This document shows positions 1 to 31,400 of a stretch of DNA of 64,000 nt, one piece after another. Source of the stretch: Gavia stellata (Eukaryota; Chordata; Aves; Gaviiformes; Gaviidae). The notes under the pieces were generated by a model. The model was not told where the DNA came from, did not search any database, and was given only the letters and a program-made list of their open reading frames with translations. A program made the position numbers and the translations under genes. The stretch lies in the NCBI RefSeq assembly GCF_030936135.1, contig NC_082619.1, forward strand, positions 7,815,208-7,879,207. Reading direction: 5' to 3'. Numbering within the stretch: the stretch's first letter is position 1; each line of letters starts with the position of its first letter.

Positions 1-1172
1 ACCAGTACGGAGCCCGATGGTGTTTGCCGCCGCGTTTGCACATCGCTCCCCACACATGTGCTTGGGTGGGCATGACGACAAGGCTGTATTTTCTGACAAA
101 GCCAGTGATGCACTCAAAAACAGGAGCGACAACCCAGAGCGAATGTCCAAAATAGCTGAGCTGGGGCAGGGAGAGATCTGCCAGCCCCTGCCTCCTCGCT
201 GTCCCTGCCCTGCCCTGCCTGCCTGCATCCTGCTGCCCGCCTGCAGCCCGGCTTGTTGCTGTTTTCTCTTCTGCCAGCAGCAAGCCACTCATAGAAATGC
301 AAATCTGCTTTAATTAAGGAGGCTAATAAACAGCAATTAGAATCCCAGCTCTTACGCCGATCCCTTGGGGTGATCCCCTCCTGAGGGGGCGGTCCCCCTC
401 GCAGGGCTGTTGGAAGAGTGGGGGACACGCTGGTGCCACCAAGCTATCCTCTCCTCTCCCACCCCTTTTTTCCCAACCCTGTCTTCAGGATGTCCACCAA
501 GGCAGGACAAGGACATTTCCCTTCACAAGCCGGCTCAGCCGGTGCGTTCGGCCTCGTAGCGCTCAGGGAGAGCCTTTCCCAGCCAGGCTGGGCTCCTTCG
601 GCATCCGAACGGCGCAGGAGAGCCCAGCTGATGGGGTCCCAAGGTTTTTCCAGGAGAAATTTCTCCGCAGTATCGGGGAGGCTCATTGCAGGTCCCTGAC
701 GGGTGGTTTGCAAGTAGCAGCTGCCCGTCAGTGCCTCCTTCTGCCCTCCTACGCTTCCTCAAGCCCTTGGGGAGCAATTAGCGTACTGGTTGCTTAACAA
801 ATCCGGGAGAGCGAAGCAGAGGAACAGCGGATGGGCTGGGCTCTTGCTTTGCTTCTGGAGCAAACAGCCCTTCTCAGAGGCCGGGTTCACCGAGGAGATT
901 TCCACAGGGTGATTTAATCGCCGTCCAACACCAGGGAGGAGAGATGGGGAGACCCTGGTGCTTTGCAGAAAACCAGCAGAGCCTTAAAGCAAAGCCCCCA
1001 CTCTGTGTCCTTCTGCATCACAGGAGGCGAGGGGGCTGTTGCTCCATCCCTCTCCCTCAAAGCGGGACGCCGATGTCCCTCCGTCTGTCCGCTAACACCC
1101 ACCCCATCGCCCCCAGTACTTTGTATTGCAGCCACCCGTGCGAGATGCCAGCAGCCCTCTCCTCTCTTGCAG
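1..1172. other. KIRREL3 intron (3' part)
   Basis: Non-coding. The preceding KIRREL3 exon was looked for and is not here. The open frames on both strands overlap each other and match nothing. Confidence 0.7.
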
Positions 1173-20424
<19,252 letters not shown>

Positions 20425-20930
20425 GCCCCACCGGGGATTCTCGGGACCCTCCACGCGGGCACCGTGGACAATCGTGCCCGCCGGGAGCGGCGGTGGGAAG
20501 AGACCCCCCCACCCCAGAGCGGAGCTGCAGGGTGGGGGACCAGCCGATCACATCGCGCCCCCCCCGCCCGCCCCGTACATGCTAAGCACAACCCCGCCAA
20601 GGACGCGCCGAGCCCCGGGGAGCCGTCCCCTCCGCGGGGCTGGGGATGCCCCCGGCCCAACCACACGCACCCCCGCGCCCCCCCAGCCGCTCGCCTCCGC
20701 TTCCCGCTGCCCTTTCCCACCCGGCTCCTTCCCTTCCTTCTTGGTGTTCGGTGTCCATACTTATAGAGTGCGTTTTGGGGGGGTTGGGGGGGCTCCCGCC
20801 ACATGGGACGGAGTTGAGGGGGGGGGACATTGGTGGGATAGGGCCCCCCCCACACCCCAGGAAGGACCTCTCCGCGCTGTATCGCGGGAGCACAGCGCCG
20901 CGGTCAATACAAGAGGTGTTTCTCGTGGCA
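20425..20930 (+). other. KIRREL3: KIRREL3 3' untranslated region (end estimated)
   Basis: Very GC-rich sequence after the stop, with many C and G runs. No AATAAA is present. The best candidate signal is the weaker variant AATACA at 20906–20911, followed within 20–30 bases by a GT-rich stretch. The end point is therefore an estimate and transcripts may run further. Confidence 0.45.
20906..20911 (+). promoter_or_regulatory. Candidate variant polyadenylation signal of KIRREL3
   Basis: AATACA, a known weak variant of AATAAA, lies 480 bases after the KIRREL3 stop with GTGTTT-type sequence just downstream. It is the only plausible signal before the ST3GAL4 3' end. Confidence 0.35.
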
Positions 20931-21359
20931 CGCCTGGGCTGATGGCCGCCCCGCGAGGACGCCGGCTGTTTTGGTGACGCTTTGCCCCAGCGTGGACCTG
21001 GCCTGGAGTTTCAGGGGTGCCGTGGCCTCGCCGTGGGGTCCCCAGGGTGGGGAGGCTGTGAGGGGAAGGGTCCCCCCTCTTTGGGGACGTAGGCACTGCG
21101 GGTGCCCGGTGGCAGAGGGAAACTGAGGCACGGGGCAGCCGGGGCCCCGCAACTGCCACCGTGGGAGCCAGGAGATGGGGCGTCACGCCGGGGACACGGC
21201 AGGTAAGGGCCAGCTGAGGGGACACAGGGACACGTTGGGGGGGGCTGTATTGTGCATAACTGCCCCCTCCCCACTGCGCTGCCCCAGACTCAGCCCACAC
21301 TCACACTCGCCCCAGTGCTCGCTCACACTCACTTGCACCCCCCCCCCCCCCCAGGAGCA
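20931..21359. other. Gap between converging KIRREL3 and ST3GAL4 3' ends
   Basis: About 430 bases with a MIR-like phrase at 21,108–21,140 (GGGAAACTGAGGCACGGGGC) and a pure run of 16 or so C residues at about 21,339–21,353. No gene. Confidence 0.5.
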
Positions 21360-22343
21360 CCCAGCCCAGCCTCACCAAGACCTTTATTGGGTGCTAGGAG
21401 CCCTCGACACCCCCATCCATGGGTCCCAGGTCCCCCCCAGCCCCACGGGGGGCAGAGGGGACCCTGTGCCAGGGCAGGGAAGGCACCGCTCAGTCCCCTC
21501 CTGGGGGGGGGACGGACACCCCAAAACCCCCATCACCCTGGAGCCGAGCACCCTGCCGGCCCCCCCACCCGAGGCCACCCGTCACCAACGCGAGTGGCAC
21601 GCGCACCCCGGGGGAGGCTCCACGATAAATAAGCTTTTAAATTAATTAAATTAAACTGCCCCCCCCCACGGCAAAGGGTCCCGGCCGAGCCCAAGGCCAG
21701 GCACCCCGGGGTGCCCCTGCCCGGGGTGGGGGGGGCTGCGGGGACGAGCCCCCGCACCAGCGCTAAGGCACGGGACGGGGCTGCCCAGTAAAAAGGAAAT
21801 TTAAAAAAAAAAGGGAGGGGGGAATTAAATATCGGGGTGGGGACAGGGGACCAGGGCAGGGAGGAGGCAACATGGGCCCCCCCAAAGGCTCCTGCTCCCT
21901 GGGGGGCTCCTGGGACCCCCAAGATCAGCCCCTCAGCGGGGCCCTCGTCTAAATACGAGGGAATTAAGGGAAAGAGAAAGCCCAGGGCAAGGGCTCCTGC
22001 CCACCCTCGCCCCCCCAGGCCCGCTGGGAGGGGGGACCCCCCCACCCCAAAAATCCCCTCCAAGTCCTCGGTAGCTTCAGTGCGTCGGTAGGAAAAGGCG
22101 GGGGCCGCGATGGCCCCACGGGGCTCCCTGCACCCCCCCGAGAGCCGCCCCACACATCGGGGGACCCGCGGTCCAGCGCGGCCCCCTCCCCCCCCAGCCC
22201 CGCTCGCTCCAAGAGTCCCGGGGTGGGGTGGCGGCGGTGACGAGGATGCTCTGCCCTCGCCCGGCTCCGGGCGTACTGGCGTGGTGTGTCCCCCTCCACG
22301 CGGGGGGGACGGGGGACGCCGTCCCTGCGCAGCCCCGGTGCCC
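21360..22343 (-). other. ST3GAL4: ST3GAL4 3' untranslated region
   Basis: On the minus strand this runs from the ST3GAL4 stop to about 20 bases past an AATAAA. It is GC-rich and carries long C and G runs. An A/T-rich patch at 21,620–21,655 interrupts it. No coding potential matching a known family was seen. Confidence 0.6.
21383..21388 (-). promoter_or_regulatory. ST3GAL4 polyadenylation signal AATAAA
   Basis: The plus strand reads TTTATT, so the minus strand reads AATAAA. It sits about 960 bases after the ST3GAL4 stop and is the first exact signal on that strand. Cleavage is expected near 21,355–21,373. Confidence 0.6.
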
Positions 22344-22430
22344 TCAGAAGTAGGTGAGGTTCTTGACGAGACCCAGCTCCAGCATCCGCTTGATGGCCAC
22401 CGCCTCGTGCGAGACGTTGTGCTCCGACGC
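22344..22430 (-). CDS. ST3GAL4: ST3GAL4 last coding exon (motif VS, stop)
   Basis: After a CCCGCAG acceptor it reads ASEHNVSHEAVAIKRMLELG to LTYF and a TGA stop (plus-strand TCA at 22344–22346). It carries sialylmotif VS, with the catalytic-site histidine and the glutamate four residues on. Confidence 0.96.
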   Translation of the reverse strand, partial: ASEHNVSHEAVAIKRMLELGLVKNLTYF

Positions 22431-25400
22431 CTGCGGGACGGGGAGGAGGGGGTGACACCAGAGCGGGGGGAACACCACGCATTTTCCTTCTGCCCCCACC
22501 CAGAACGCCACCTTGTCCACCCCACCAGCGTTGAGTTGACCCTACACCTTCACCTGAAGCGAGGAGGCCCCCAAAAGGAGGGACATGACTCTGCCCAAGC
22601 CCCCCCCCGCCATGAGCCCTTCTGCTCACGCATAAACCAGCTCCACCTCTCCAGCATGACTACAAAGACGTTGGGCTACAGGGAGAAGTTGGACGATGAC
22701 CATCCAAAGGTGGACCTCAACGCCCATCGTGGAAGGGGAGCAAGGGGTTGCCCATGGGGAGAGCCTCCCGCGCCGCCCAGCATCACCGCACGGGGCAGGG
22801 CGCTGCTCTCCTGGGCTGTCATCTCCCATCCCGGGGCGGGAAAATGGGGATAACGTGGCCAAAAAGGGGGGGCAGATCCTTACCGCCATGGACTTGAGCG
22901 TGATCTGCTCGTAGTAGTGAATGGTCTGCTTCTTGTTGGCCGAATCGGGGTAGCCAAAGCCGGCGATGTGCACCAGGTCGCAGAAGTGCAGCGCCAAGGT
23001 GATGGCCAACAACCCCGTGGTGGGCTTCTAGAGGGAGAGAGTGGAGGAGAAGCTGCGTGTAGAGCCGTGGCCTTCAACGAACTGCACGGGGACGGGTGGA
23101 GGGGGGACCAGCAGGGAGGACATCACCCCTCACGGGGGGTGCAGGGTGCCCGGCCATCCCCACCCCTTACCTGTTTGACCTTCCGTGGTTGCTTCATGGG
23201 GAGGTTGAGCAGTTTAGCAGCAGTTACTTCCATGTAGTAAGGGTTGAGGATGCGCACTCGCTCGGGGTTGGCGTCCCAGATCAACGGGGGCTGTTTCCAA
23301 AACCCTTTCCGCACCTACAAGAGGATGGAGACGTCCAGTGGTGTCCCAATAAGAGAGGCAGGTCCCCAGGATGGGGTGGCACGAGGGTAGGGTTGAACCC
23401 CGGAGCAGTCAGAGAGGGGTCGGACCCAGTTCCCCGCCACGCTTACCCTCTTCTTGTCGTTGAGGATGGCCTCCATCCACTGGAAGTCCATGGGCTTGAA
23501 GGGCACCAGTACCAGCAACGTGTCAGGGTTGTTCTCCGTCCTGGGGTTGAAGTGGGCTGACTCGGGGTAGAAGAGGCGCATGGTGGTCTTGGAGCCCACG
23601 TCCTGCTCATAACCATGGACCGGGGCGTTGTTCAACCTTGGTGGGGGGGACATGGGGACATCACAGGTGTCACCCCATCTGCAGGAGGCACTGGGGAGGG
23701 GGTCTGTGGGACGGACCCAGGGCTGTACCTGATCACAACATCATACGTGTTGATGGTCTCCCCCATGGAGCTGTTGCGGAGCCGGTGGCCGTTGCCCACC
23801 ACCGCACACCTCCGGCACTTCAGGCTGCGAGAGAAAAGCCCCGTCTCAACCAGACCTGCTCGAAAACCGAGGTGGTTTTAACCCCCAAGGGGGGTTTTAA
23901 CCCTGCGTTGTCCGGTCTACAAAGCTTCCCATGTTCCACCCACCATTCCCAAGTTGCAGAAGTTCATTTTGCCAAATCTCGGGCCCACAACGTGCAAATT
24001 TCCCCCTCCCGAGACAGCAACGATGAAGAGAAAGACAGAAAAGCCCCAAAACCCACCCCGACGTTACCTCTGGATACTCTCAGGCAGCGAGTAGTGGGTG
24101 ATCGACAGCAAGCGCAGGAGGACATCTTCTGCAAAGCGAGGGCGAGGAGAAGGTGAGGAAGGCAGCTCCTGCCCATCACAACGCCCTGGGTGCTGCCCCA
24201 TCCCTGCCAGAACTCCTCCTGCCATTAATCCCAGCGCCTCCCAGATCCGGGCAGATAATCCTCGGCTGGGGCTTAGTAAAGCCTGGTCCACCCTAAACCC
24301 TTTTATAAGGGACCACGTGCACCCAGGGCAAGTAGATGCGTGCCGCAAAGTCTAAAAATCAAGGAAACAACTGGCTAGGCAGAAGGAAAAAAGAAAACAG
24401 GCCCCCCCCCAAAAAAAAAAAACATCTGCAGGTTGATATTTTTTAAGAAGGACATACAGATGGACAGACAGAAACCCACGGCGAGCGCTGCCGAGGCTTA
24501 CCGCTTCCTTTCGTGCCGTAGGGCAGCTCGTAGAGCGACGGCGTCTTCACCCAAAAATAGTCCTTCAGCTGCAAGAAGAGCGGGTGGTCCCTCGTGTAGC
24601 TGCCGAGGAGCAAAGGGCCGGTGAGATGGGGATGGGGGGATGGCACTGGGGGGGGGGTCCTGGCTCTGCATTCCCCCCCTCCTTCCTCCCAACGCCGATA
24701 CTCACTTCCCGATGAGCTGCGCCGCTTTCTTTTCCACCTCCCCGAGGGGACACGTCGTCTTGTTTTCTTGCACGGGGAAATAAAAGCTGTAAGGGAAAAG
24801 GTTAAAAATAAAGAAAGAAAGAAAGAAATAATGCCTGCTCCTCTGTATCCCCCACTCCGGTGGGATTCAAGCCGTGCCGGCAGCGCCGGGGATGTTCCCG
24901 GCCAGATTTAAGGTCAGCTCTGCTTTGGGTATTTAATTGCTGGGCTTGCAGCCTTGCATCGGAAGAGGTCTCTCTCGCCCTGCTCATAGACCTCATGCTC
25001 TCCGCTTTCACCATCTCCATCAGCAGCGCTGCGATGGGGAAGAGAGCGAGGTTTTCCCTTTCTCCCAGGCTCGGAAAAACACCGGCGTTTGCCGAAAAAC
25101 CCCCCAAAGCCCGACTACTGACACGCGCTAAGGGGGGACCTTGCATCGTGTCCCCCTTCCTCCAGCACCAGCTGAGGATGCTGCCACCTCCCCGGTCCCC
25201 CCCGGATCCAGCGAGACGATGCTCCGGCATCCCTGCGTGGGACGGGTGGGAGGATGCCGCCTCCCGAGAGCGAAGGAAAGGGCAGGAGGTCCTTTAAACT
25301 TTAATAAAAGCCACTCACAGCTGTATGTACCTGTCTTCCCGGTAGATCGAGTACCAAACCATCACCAGAAACAGCGCCAGCACCCCGAGTATCTTCCCTC

Positions 25401-28400
25401 CTGCGCGCTCGGAGAGCAGGGGGAAAAGAAAAACACCGTCAAGCATGTACCCAGGGTTTGGATAATGGGATGCCGGGGACCTGCAGCCCCCCCAGGCATG
25501 TCCTGGTAGATCCAGGATTGCGGAGTCATCCCCGGCAAAGCCTTCTCCCCAGGGAGCAGCTGGCACGGTCCCCCCGAGAGGAGCTGGGTTGGTTTTGTCC
25601 CAGGTCCAAAAACCGCCGTGCCATTTCCTCCTGCCCGCCCTGCGTCAAAGGCTTCACAAACGCGTCCCTCTTTCCTGGTGCCTCCACCCCGTTTTTCTAC
25701 CGCAAAGCCCGAGGGCTACCGGGTGCCCGAGCCCGGAGAATCGAGGACCCCAAAATCACCCTTCCCCACCACGACTTCACCCGTGATGCTCTGACACCGC
25801 ATCGCCCGGCTGGAGCCGCAGCAAAGCTGCGTCCTACCCCCAAAGCCAAATTTCTAAAATTAAATCCCCCACGACTCCCATCCCTGCTTGGAAAGAAGCA
25901 GTCGGGACCCCCTCCGGACTCACGAGACTTGTTGATCATTTTTATCAGCAGGAGAGGCATCAGGCGAGGGCCGGAGCTCTCATCGCGGCTGCCGCCGGTC
26001 ACCTGGAGTCGGAAAAGAGGGAAAGGCATCGGATGAGGTCAAAACCCATCGGAGCCATCGCCAAAAAACCCGTCCGAGAAGCATCATCCCGCGCTTGCCC
26101 CATCCGCACTTCTGGACAAGCGGGCGTGAGGATTCCCTAAGGGATTTATTTCCTTTTAAATTCATATCTCTCTGCCCCGCAGCCACCAAAGGTTTGATTT
26201 ATGCAGTGTATAAAAGCCACGCAAGCGGCCGCCGCTCCCAAGGAGCCTCAGCCATACTGGTTAAACACCGAAATTCCGAAGGCAAAAAAAAAAAAAGAGG
26301 AAAAACGAGCCCCTGGCAGGGTTTCAACTGCAAAACCCCGAAGCGCCCAAATCGATGCCTGTGGCGATGACTTGAGGGGAGAATTTTAAGCCCAACCCCG
26401 GCTCAAGCATCTGACTGGCACCAACTACCGCAGGTATGAAGCCAAACGTGCCGCCACCGCCACCGAGCCAGGCAGAAAGGACAGGAGCAGCCGAGCGGGA
26501 TCAAAGCAAAGAGCATCACGTACTTGGGGAACCTCCAACGCCTTCGATTCAACCATCCCAGCCCGGGGAAAGGGGGATGCCGCAAGCTTAACGCACGCGC
26601 AAACGCCGGATGGGGAAGCGGGGCGACTTTTTTCTTCCTCCGAAACCTCTCGCTCCTGGAATAAGGCAGCAAAGAGCGCTGGTCGGAGCCACCCCGGGAG
26701 CAGCTCAACCCCATCCTGTCGCGACACGGCAAGGATAGAAAATTAACTTACCAGCTGGGAGAAGTTTTGGGGAGGCGGGAGACTTTGCTCCCCGATAAAC
26801 CGCTCCCCGAGGATGAATCCTACCTCTAAGCCTGGCTCAGAGTTGGGCTTGGCTTTGCTACCCCATAACCAAGCTGCTCCCCGCTCCCGCCACGTCTCGG
26901 AGAAGGAGAGGAGGTGTTAAATGCCCAGCCAAGAGGAAAGGTGCACGCCCGGGCTGGGCGATGGAAATCCTGGCCTGGAGGGATTAGTCACCTTATTGGT
27001 GGGGAGAGCACCCATCTCAGCACCCCACCCTGCCTGGCGATGCGGCGTTAGTGAACCCGGCACCCCATGGGGCCACATCCTCGCCCAGTCAGGAATGAGT
27101 CAAGAGCAGCGGCTTTTGGGGCAAAAGATATCAAGAAAGAGGAGAAACGGGACCAGGGATGGTCCCACGAGAGGCAGGCTCTGCCCTTCCTCATCACCGG
27201 CTCCGAAAATTAAAAGGGCAGGAAGGGTAATTAATTAAAAAAGGGCAGGAAGGGTAATTAAAAGGGAATTAAGGACAATGAAACCGCGCTGCCAGCAACG
27301 GGACGGGGTACAAAGCAAAGAAAACTGTGGTCGGTTGACAGCAAAGCAGAGGGACGGGGACAGGGACGGGGACGGGGTACCCTGGGAAAGCCCTTGTCTC
27401 CCCCTGAACCACTTCTCCTCCGTAAAACACGGATATCAACCCCCTTCCCGGTGAATCGTGCCCGGGCTCAGCCCCGCCATCGCCTGGGGACCCCGGGAAG
27501 GGGAAGCGAAAGTCCCCGTCCCCGTCCCTCCATTTACATCCTGGCTCTACATCCTGCATCGGAATTTCTGGCTCTACGAGTCCCTCCCGGCTTGGGAAGG
27601 AAAGGGAAAATTAAACCCACGGTCGCATCTTCAAGGCTGGGAGCAAGCTGGGACGAGGAGCTGGAGGGGGGTCGCGCCCCTTTATACATTACATTTGCTT
27701 GAAAAAAATAAAATTAGGGGAAAATAAAAAGCAGTTTGTGTCTTCTTGGGTTTTTTTTTTTTTTTCCCCAGCAAAACTGGCCACAAAAGTCCCCGAGGGG
27801 AAATCTGCCGCCGCAGCCGGAGGCTGGGGATGCTCCTTGGGGGCCTGAGCACCCCCATTCACCCCGGGCTGGGGTGCTGTCGGGCGTTGGGACCTGAATT
27901 TAGCACCAAATTCCCCCGCCGGCTTAAGACACTGGGAAAAATCCACCCTCACCCTCCGTGTTTGCTTTTACATACCAGCTTTTTTTTAAATATTTTTTTT
28001 GTTTTTGAAGGCTTTATGATCTTTTCCCAGGCTTGTACGCACCCTGATGCAAAACTTATCTAAGATAAACACAGTTAATAATCCGCGGGGAAAATGAACG
28101 CTGTTTAGTGAAGCGTTTAGGGAATGTTGGAGCGAAACAGAGCACACCCAGGCTGCCCCCACACCCAGGCCAAGGCGGAGGTGCTTTTGGAATGAATTCA
28201 AACTCCCCTCAGCCTTGTGCTACCGGATCCGCAGCCCAAACCAGAGCGATTCCTTAAAACGGGATGATCCGAGCGCCCTGAGCCGGCTCCCTCTGTCCCG
28301 GGGACGCGGAGCTGGTGGAGGGAGCGATGCTAAAGGGTCCTGCCGGTCCCCACGGCATCCCTGGTCCTGCAGCATCCTCAGATCGCGCGGCGTCCCCCGG

Positions 28401-31400
28401 TACCCCACAGCATCCCCCGGTACCCCACAGCATCCCCCGGTACCCCAGCGCAGCATCCCGCGCCACGGCATCCCCGGCGGGGCGAGATTCGGCGCTCGCC
28501 GCTTTCCCGGCCGGGAGGGAGGCAGACGCACCTCGACCACCGCTCCCGACCATCGCTCCCGCGGATTCGGATCAGGGCATCGCTTCCCCCGCCAAGCCCC
28601 GGAGCTGGGGGGAAAGTCCCCGGGTGGATTCGGCTCCCCACGCTTGGAAGAAACAACCGAAAAAAGCCCCTCTCTTTGATGTCTGAGCAACCCACCTCCA
28701 AAGCAGCCCCGGGCTGAATATTATCGCCGCAAAAATGACTTGGAAGCGCCGCCGCCGCCCCAGCTTCGCAGCCAGGTCTCCCCTTCCCCAGGTTGGCATT
28801 ACGGGAAAGCCCCGTCCCCGGGATGCTGCGAAGCTCCCCGTCTCCGGAGCAGGGTTTCGTCCTCCAGTTTCACCCATGTCCCGGGAAAGCCCCTGGGAGA
28901 TGCCGGCAGCAACCAGCGGGACCGACCCTCCTGCTGCCTGGCTGACCTCAGAGGAGCCCATCCCTGTAGCTCCATCCATCCCCATCTCCCCCGTGGCCTC
29001 AACGGCTCCGGCGTCTCCGGATTTAAGTCATGTCAATCCACAAAGCAGCAGCGGGGACTGGCTGAGCTGCTCCCAGCCCAAATCCGGGCAAAAAAGAAGA
29101 AAAGAAGAAAAAAAGAAATAGCGTTCGAGCAAGCACGAAGGTGGGGGGTGATTATAAATCCCCCCATCCCATCCCAGCCACCCGCTGCCATCCCGGCAAA
29201 GCATCCATGAATCCGCAGGCCACGCAGCAAAAGCTCTTGGTACTTTTATGTTTCCATGGTAACCCCCCGATTGGGAAAATGAAGCGTGACACGAAGCGAG
29301 GACTGTGATCCCACCATCCCATCCCATCCCATCCCATCCCATCCCATCCCATCCCAGGGGCATGGAGCTGCCCGGTCCAGCTTCCCTGGGCGAAGAGGAT
29401 GCTCATCAGAGAATGAGCATCTCCAAGGGTTCACCCCCCAAAACACCATGCATTTATTTTATTCAAATCCAAGCTGGATTTGAAGGGATCCTACCCGAGG
29501 AAGGGATGCACCGGCAATCCCTAGGGATTCACGCCTGGCAGCGGGAACTGAAGGGAGACGGACAGACTGCCAGGACAGCACAGACCCCTTCAGCCGCAGC
29601 CAGACCATCTCTCCCAAGCCTTCAAGGCACACGGGACACAGGGATGGATCCTGCGCTCCATTTTGAGGACAACAACCGGGATCGACCCCCACGGAAGCAG
29701 TTTACAGCCCCAGGATCTTCCAAGCCCCCATCCCACGGGTTTTCTCCATGCGGTAGGGCTGGGATTGCCGGAGGAGCCTGGCAGATGCCGGCTTACCCCC
29801 TGCGCCGGCTCAGTCGCATCCTGCCTCGGCAAAACCATCGCGTGCCGGAGCCTGAACGCAACCTGGGAGGCGGCCGGGGGCGATCCTCCGGGGACAGGAT
29901 CCGGCCAACTCCAGGCACTGTCTGGGCTTGGCAGAGCATCAAAGGTACCCAAATCCTCAGCCTGGCATCCCGAAGCTTCCTGGCCCCGGCTGCTGCGAGC
30001 TCCAGGTGCTCAGGGATTTTTTTTTTCCAAGCTGGGAATGAAACAGAGACCCACAGCAGGGAGAAAAACCTCGTGGGATTGGAAACAACCACCGTCGCAA
30101 GCCCAAAAGCAGCGGGGTCTGGATCTGATCCCCCTGCCAAGGGATGCTGCGGTGGGATGGGGATGCTGGGGGGGGACCAGGGATGCTGCGGTGGGATGGG
30201 GATGCTGGAGCGAGGATGAAGGATGTTGCGGTGGGATGGGGATGCCAGAGCGAGGACCAGGGATGCTGCGGTGGGATGGGGATGCCGGAGGGGATGAAGG
30301 ATGCTGCGGTGGGATGGGGATGCCGGAGGGGATGAAGGATGCTGCGGTGGGATGGGGATGCCGGAGGGGATGAAGGATGCTGCGGTGGGATGGGGATGCC
30401 GGAGGGGGACCAGGGATGCTGAGGTGGGATGGGGATGCCGGAGGGGGACCAGGGATGCTGCGGTGGGATGGGGATGCCGGAGCGAGGATGAAGGATGTTG
30501 CGGTGGGATGGGGATGCCGGAGCGAGGACCAGGGATGCTGTGGTGGGATGGGGATGCTGGGGGGGGACCAGGGATGCTGCGGTGGGATGGGGATGCCGGA
30601 GGGGGACCAGGGATGCTGCAGTGGGATGGGGATGCTGGGAGGGGACCAGGGATGCTGCGGTGGGATGGGGATGCCGGAGGGGATGAAGGATGTTGCGGTG
30701 GGATGGGGATGCCGGAGGGGATGAAGGATGCTGCGGTGGGATGGGGATGCCGAAGGGGGCCCAGGGATGCTGCGGTGGGATGGGGATGCCGGAGCGAGGA
30801 CCGGGGATGCTGGGGGTGCAGACAGGGCTGCCTGCACTAGCCGGAAAACGGGAGGGCAGAGCAATTGCAAGAGCATGACCTGCAAGCCCAGCGGGCCAGG
30901 GGATGCAGGAGGTCATTAGGACGCGGCACTGCAAAAGTCAATCCCATTTGACACTGGACATCGCCCGTCGAGGGCGCAGAGAGCCAGCGCGTGCTGCCAA
31001 TGCCCACGTTGATCCTATTTTAAGAGCCCTGCAAGTCACTTTAAAGGAATCTTAATTGCCTTTTAATAGGAGAGGCAGTGTTGTTTCCTTAGCCTGTGGT
31101 ATCCTAGGCATACAATAACCCGGCCAAAGATTTATGACAGGGAAAAAAAAAAATCCTTAATTGGCATGTAAGCCTTAACAAAACATTTACCCATGACGAG
31201 GGTGCAATTTTAGAGGTGGCAACAGCAAATAAGCTCAGGTAGGACAGGTATTTCGACAGCGGCACATCCCCAGAATATATCCAGGCTGCTCCTGGATTTA
31301 GTTTTTTAAACTTTGCAGCAGGAAAAACCACAGGGATGGGACCCAAATCCCTTCCTACGGCCCCAAAACGCCGGCTGCATGGGTACACCCGAGCATCCCG

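Noticed and set aside
1-1172. A preceding KIRREL3 exon at the left edge
   Set aside because: No frame here gives the expected Ig sequence before PPIISS.
21533-22629. Minus-strand frames of 330 and 221 codons over the ST3GAL4 3' end
   Set aside because: They overlap the real last exon in other frames and run through GC-rich UTR; no family resemblance.
29957-30934. Open frames of 325 and 291 codons (minus) and 179 codons (plus) across the minisatellite
   Set aside because: A stop-free repeat unit gives long frames on both strands at once. The products are pure repeats with no domain.
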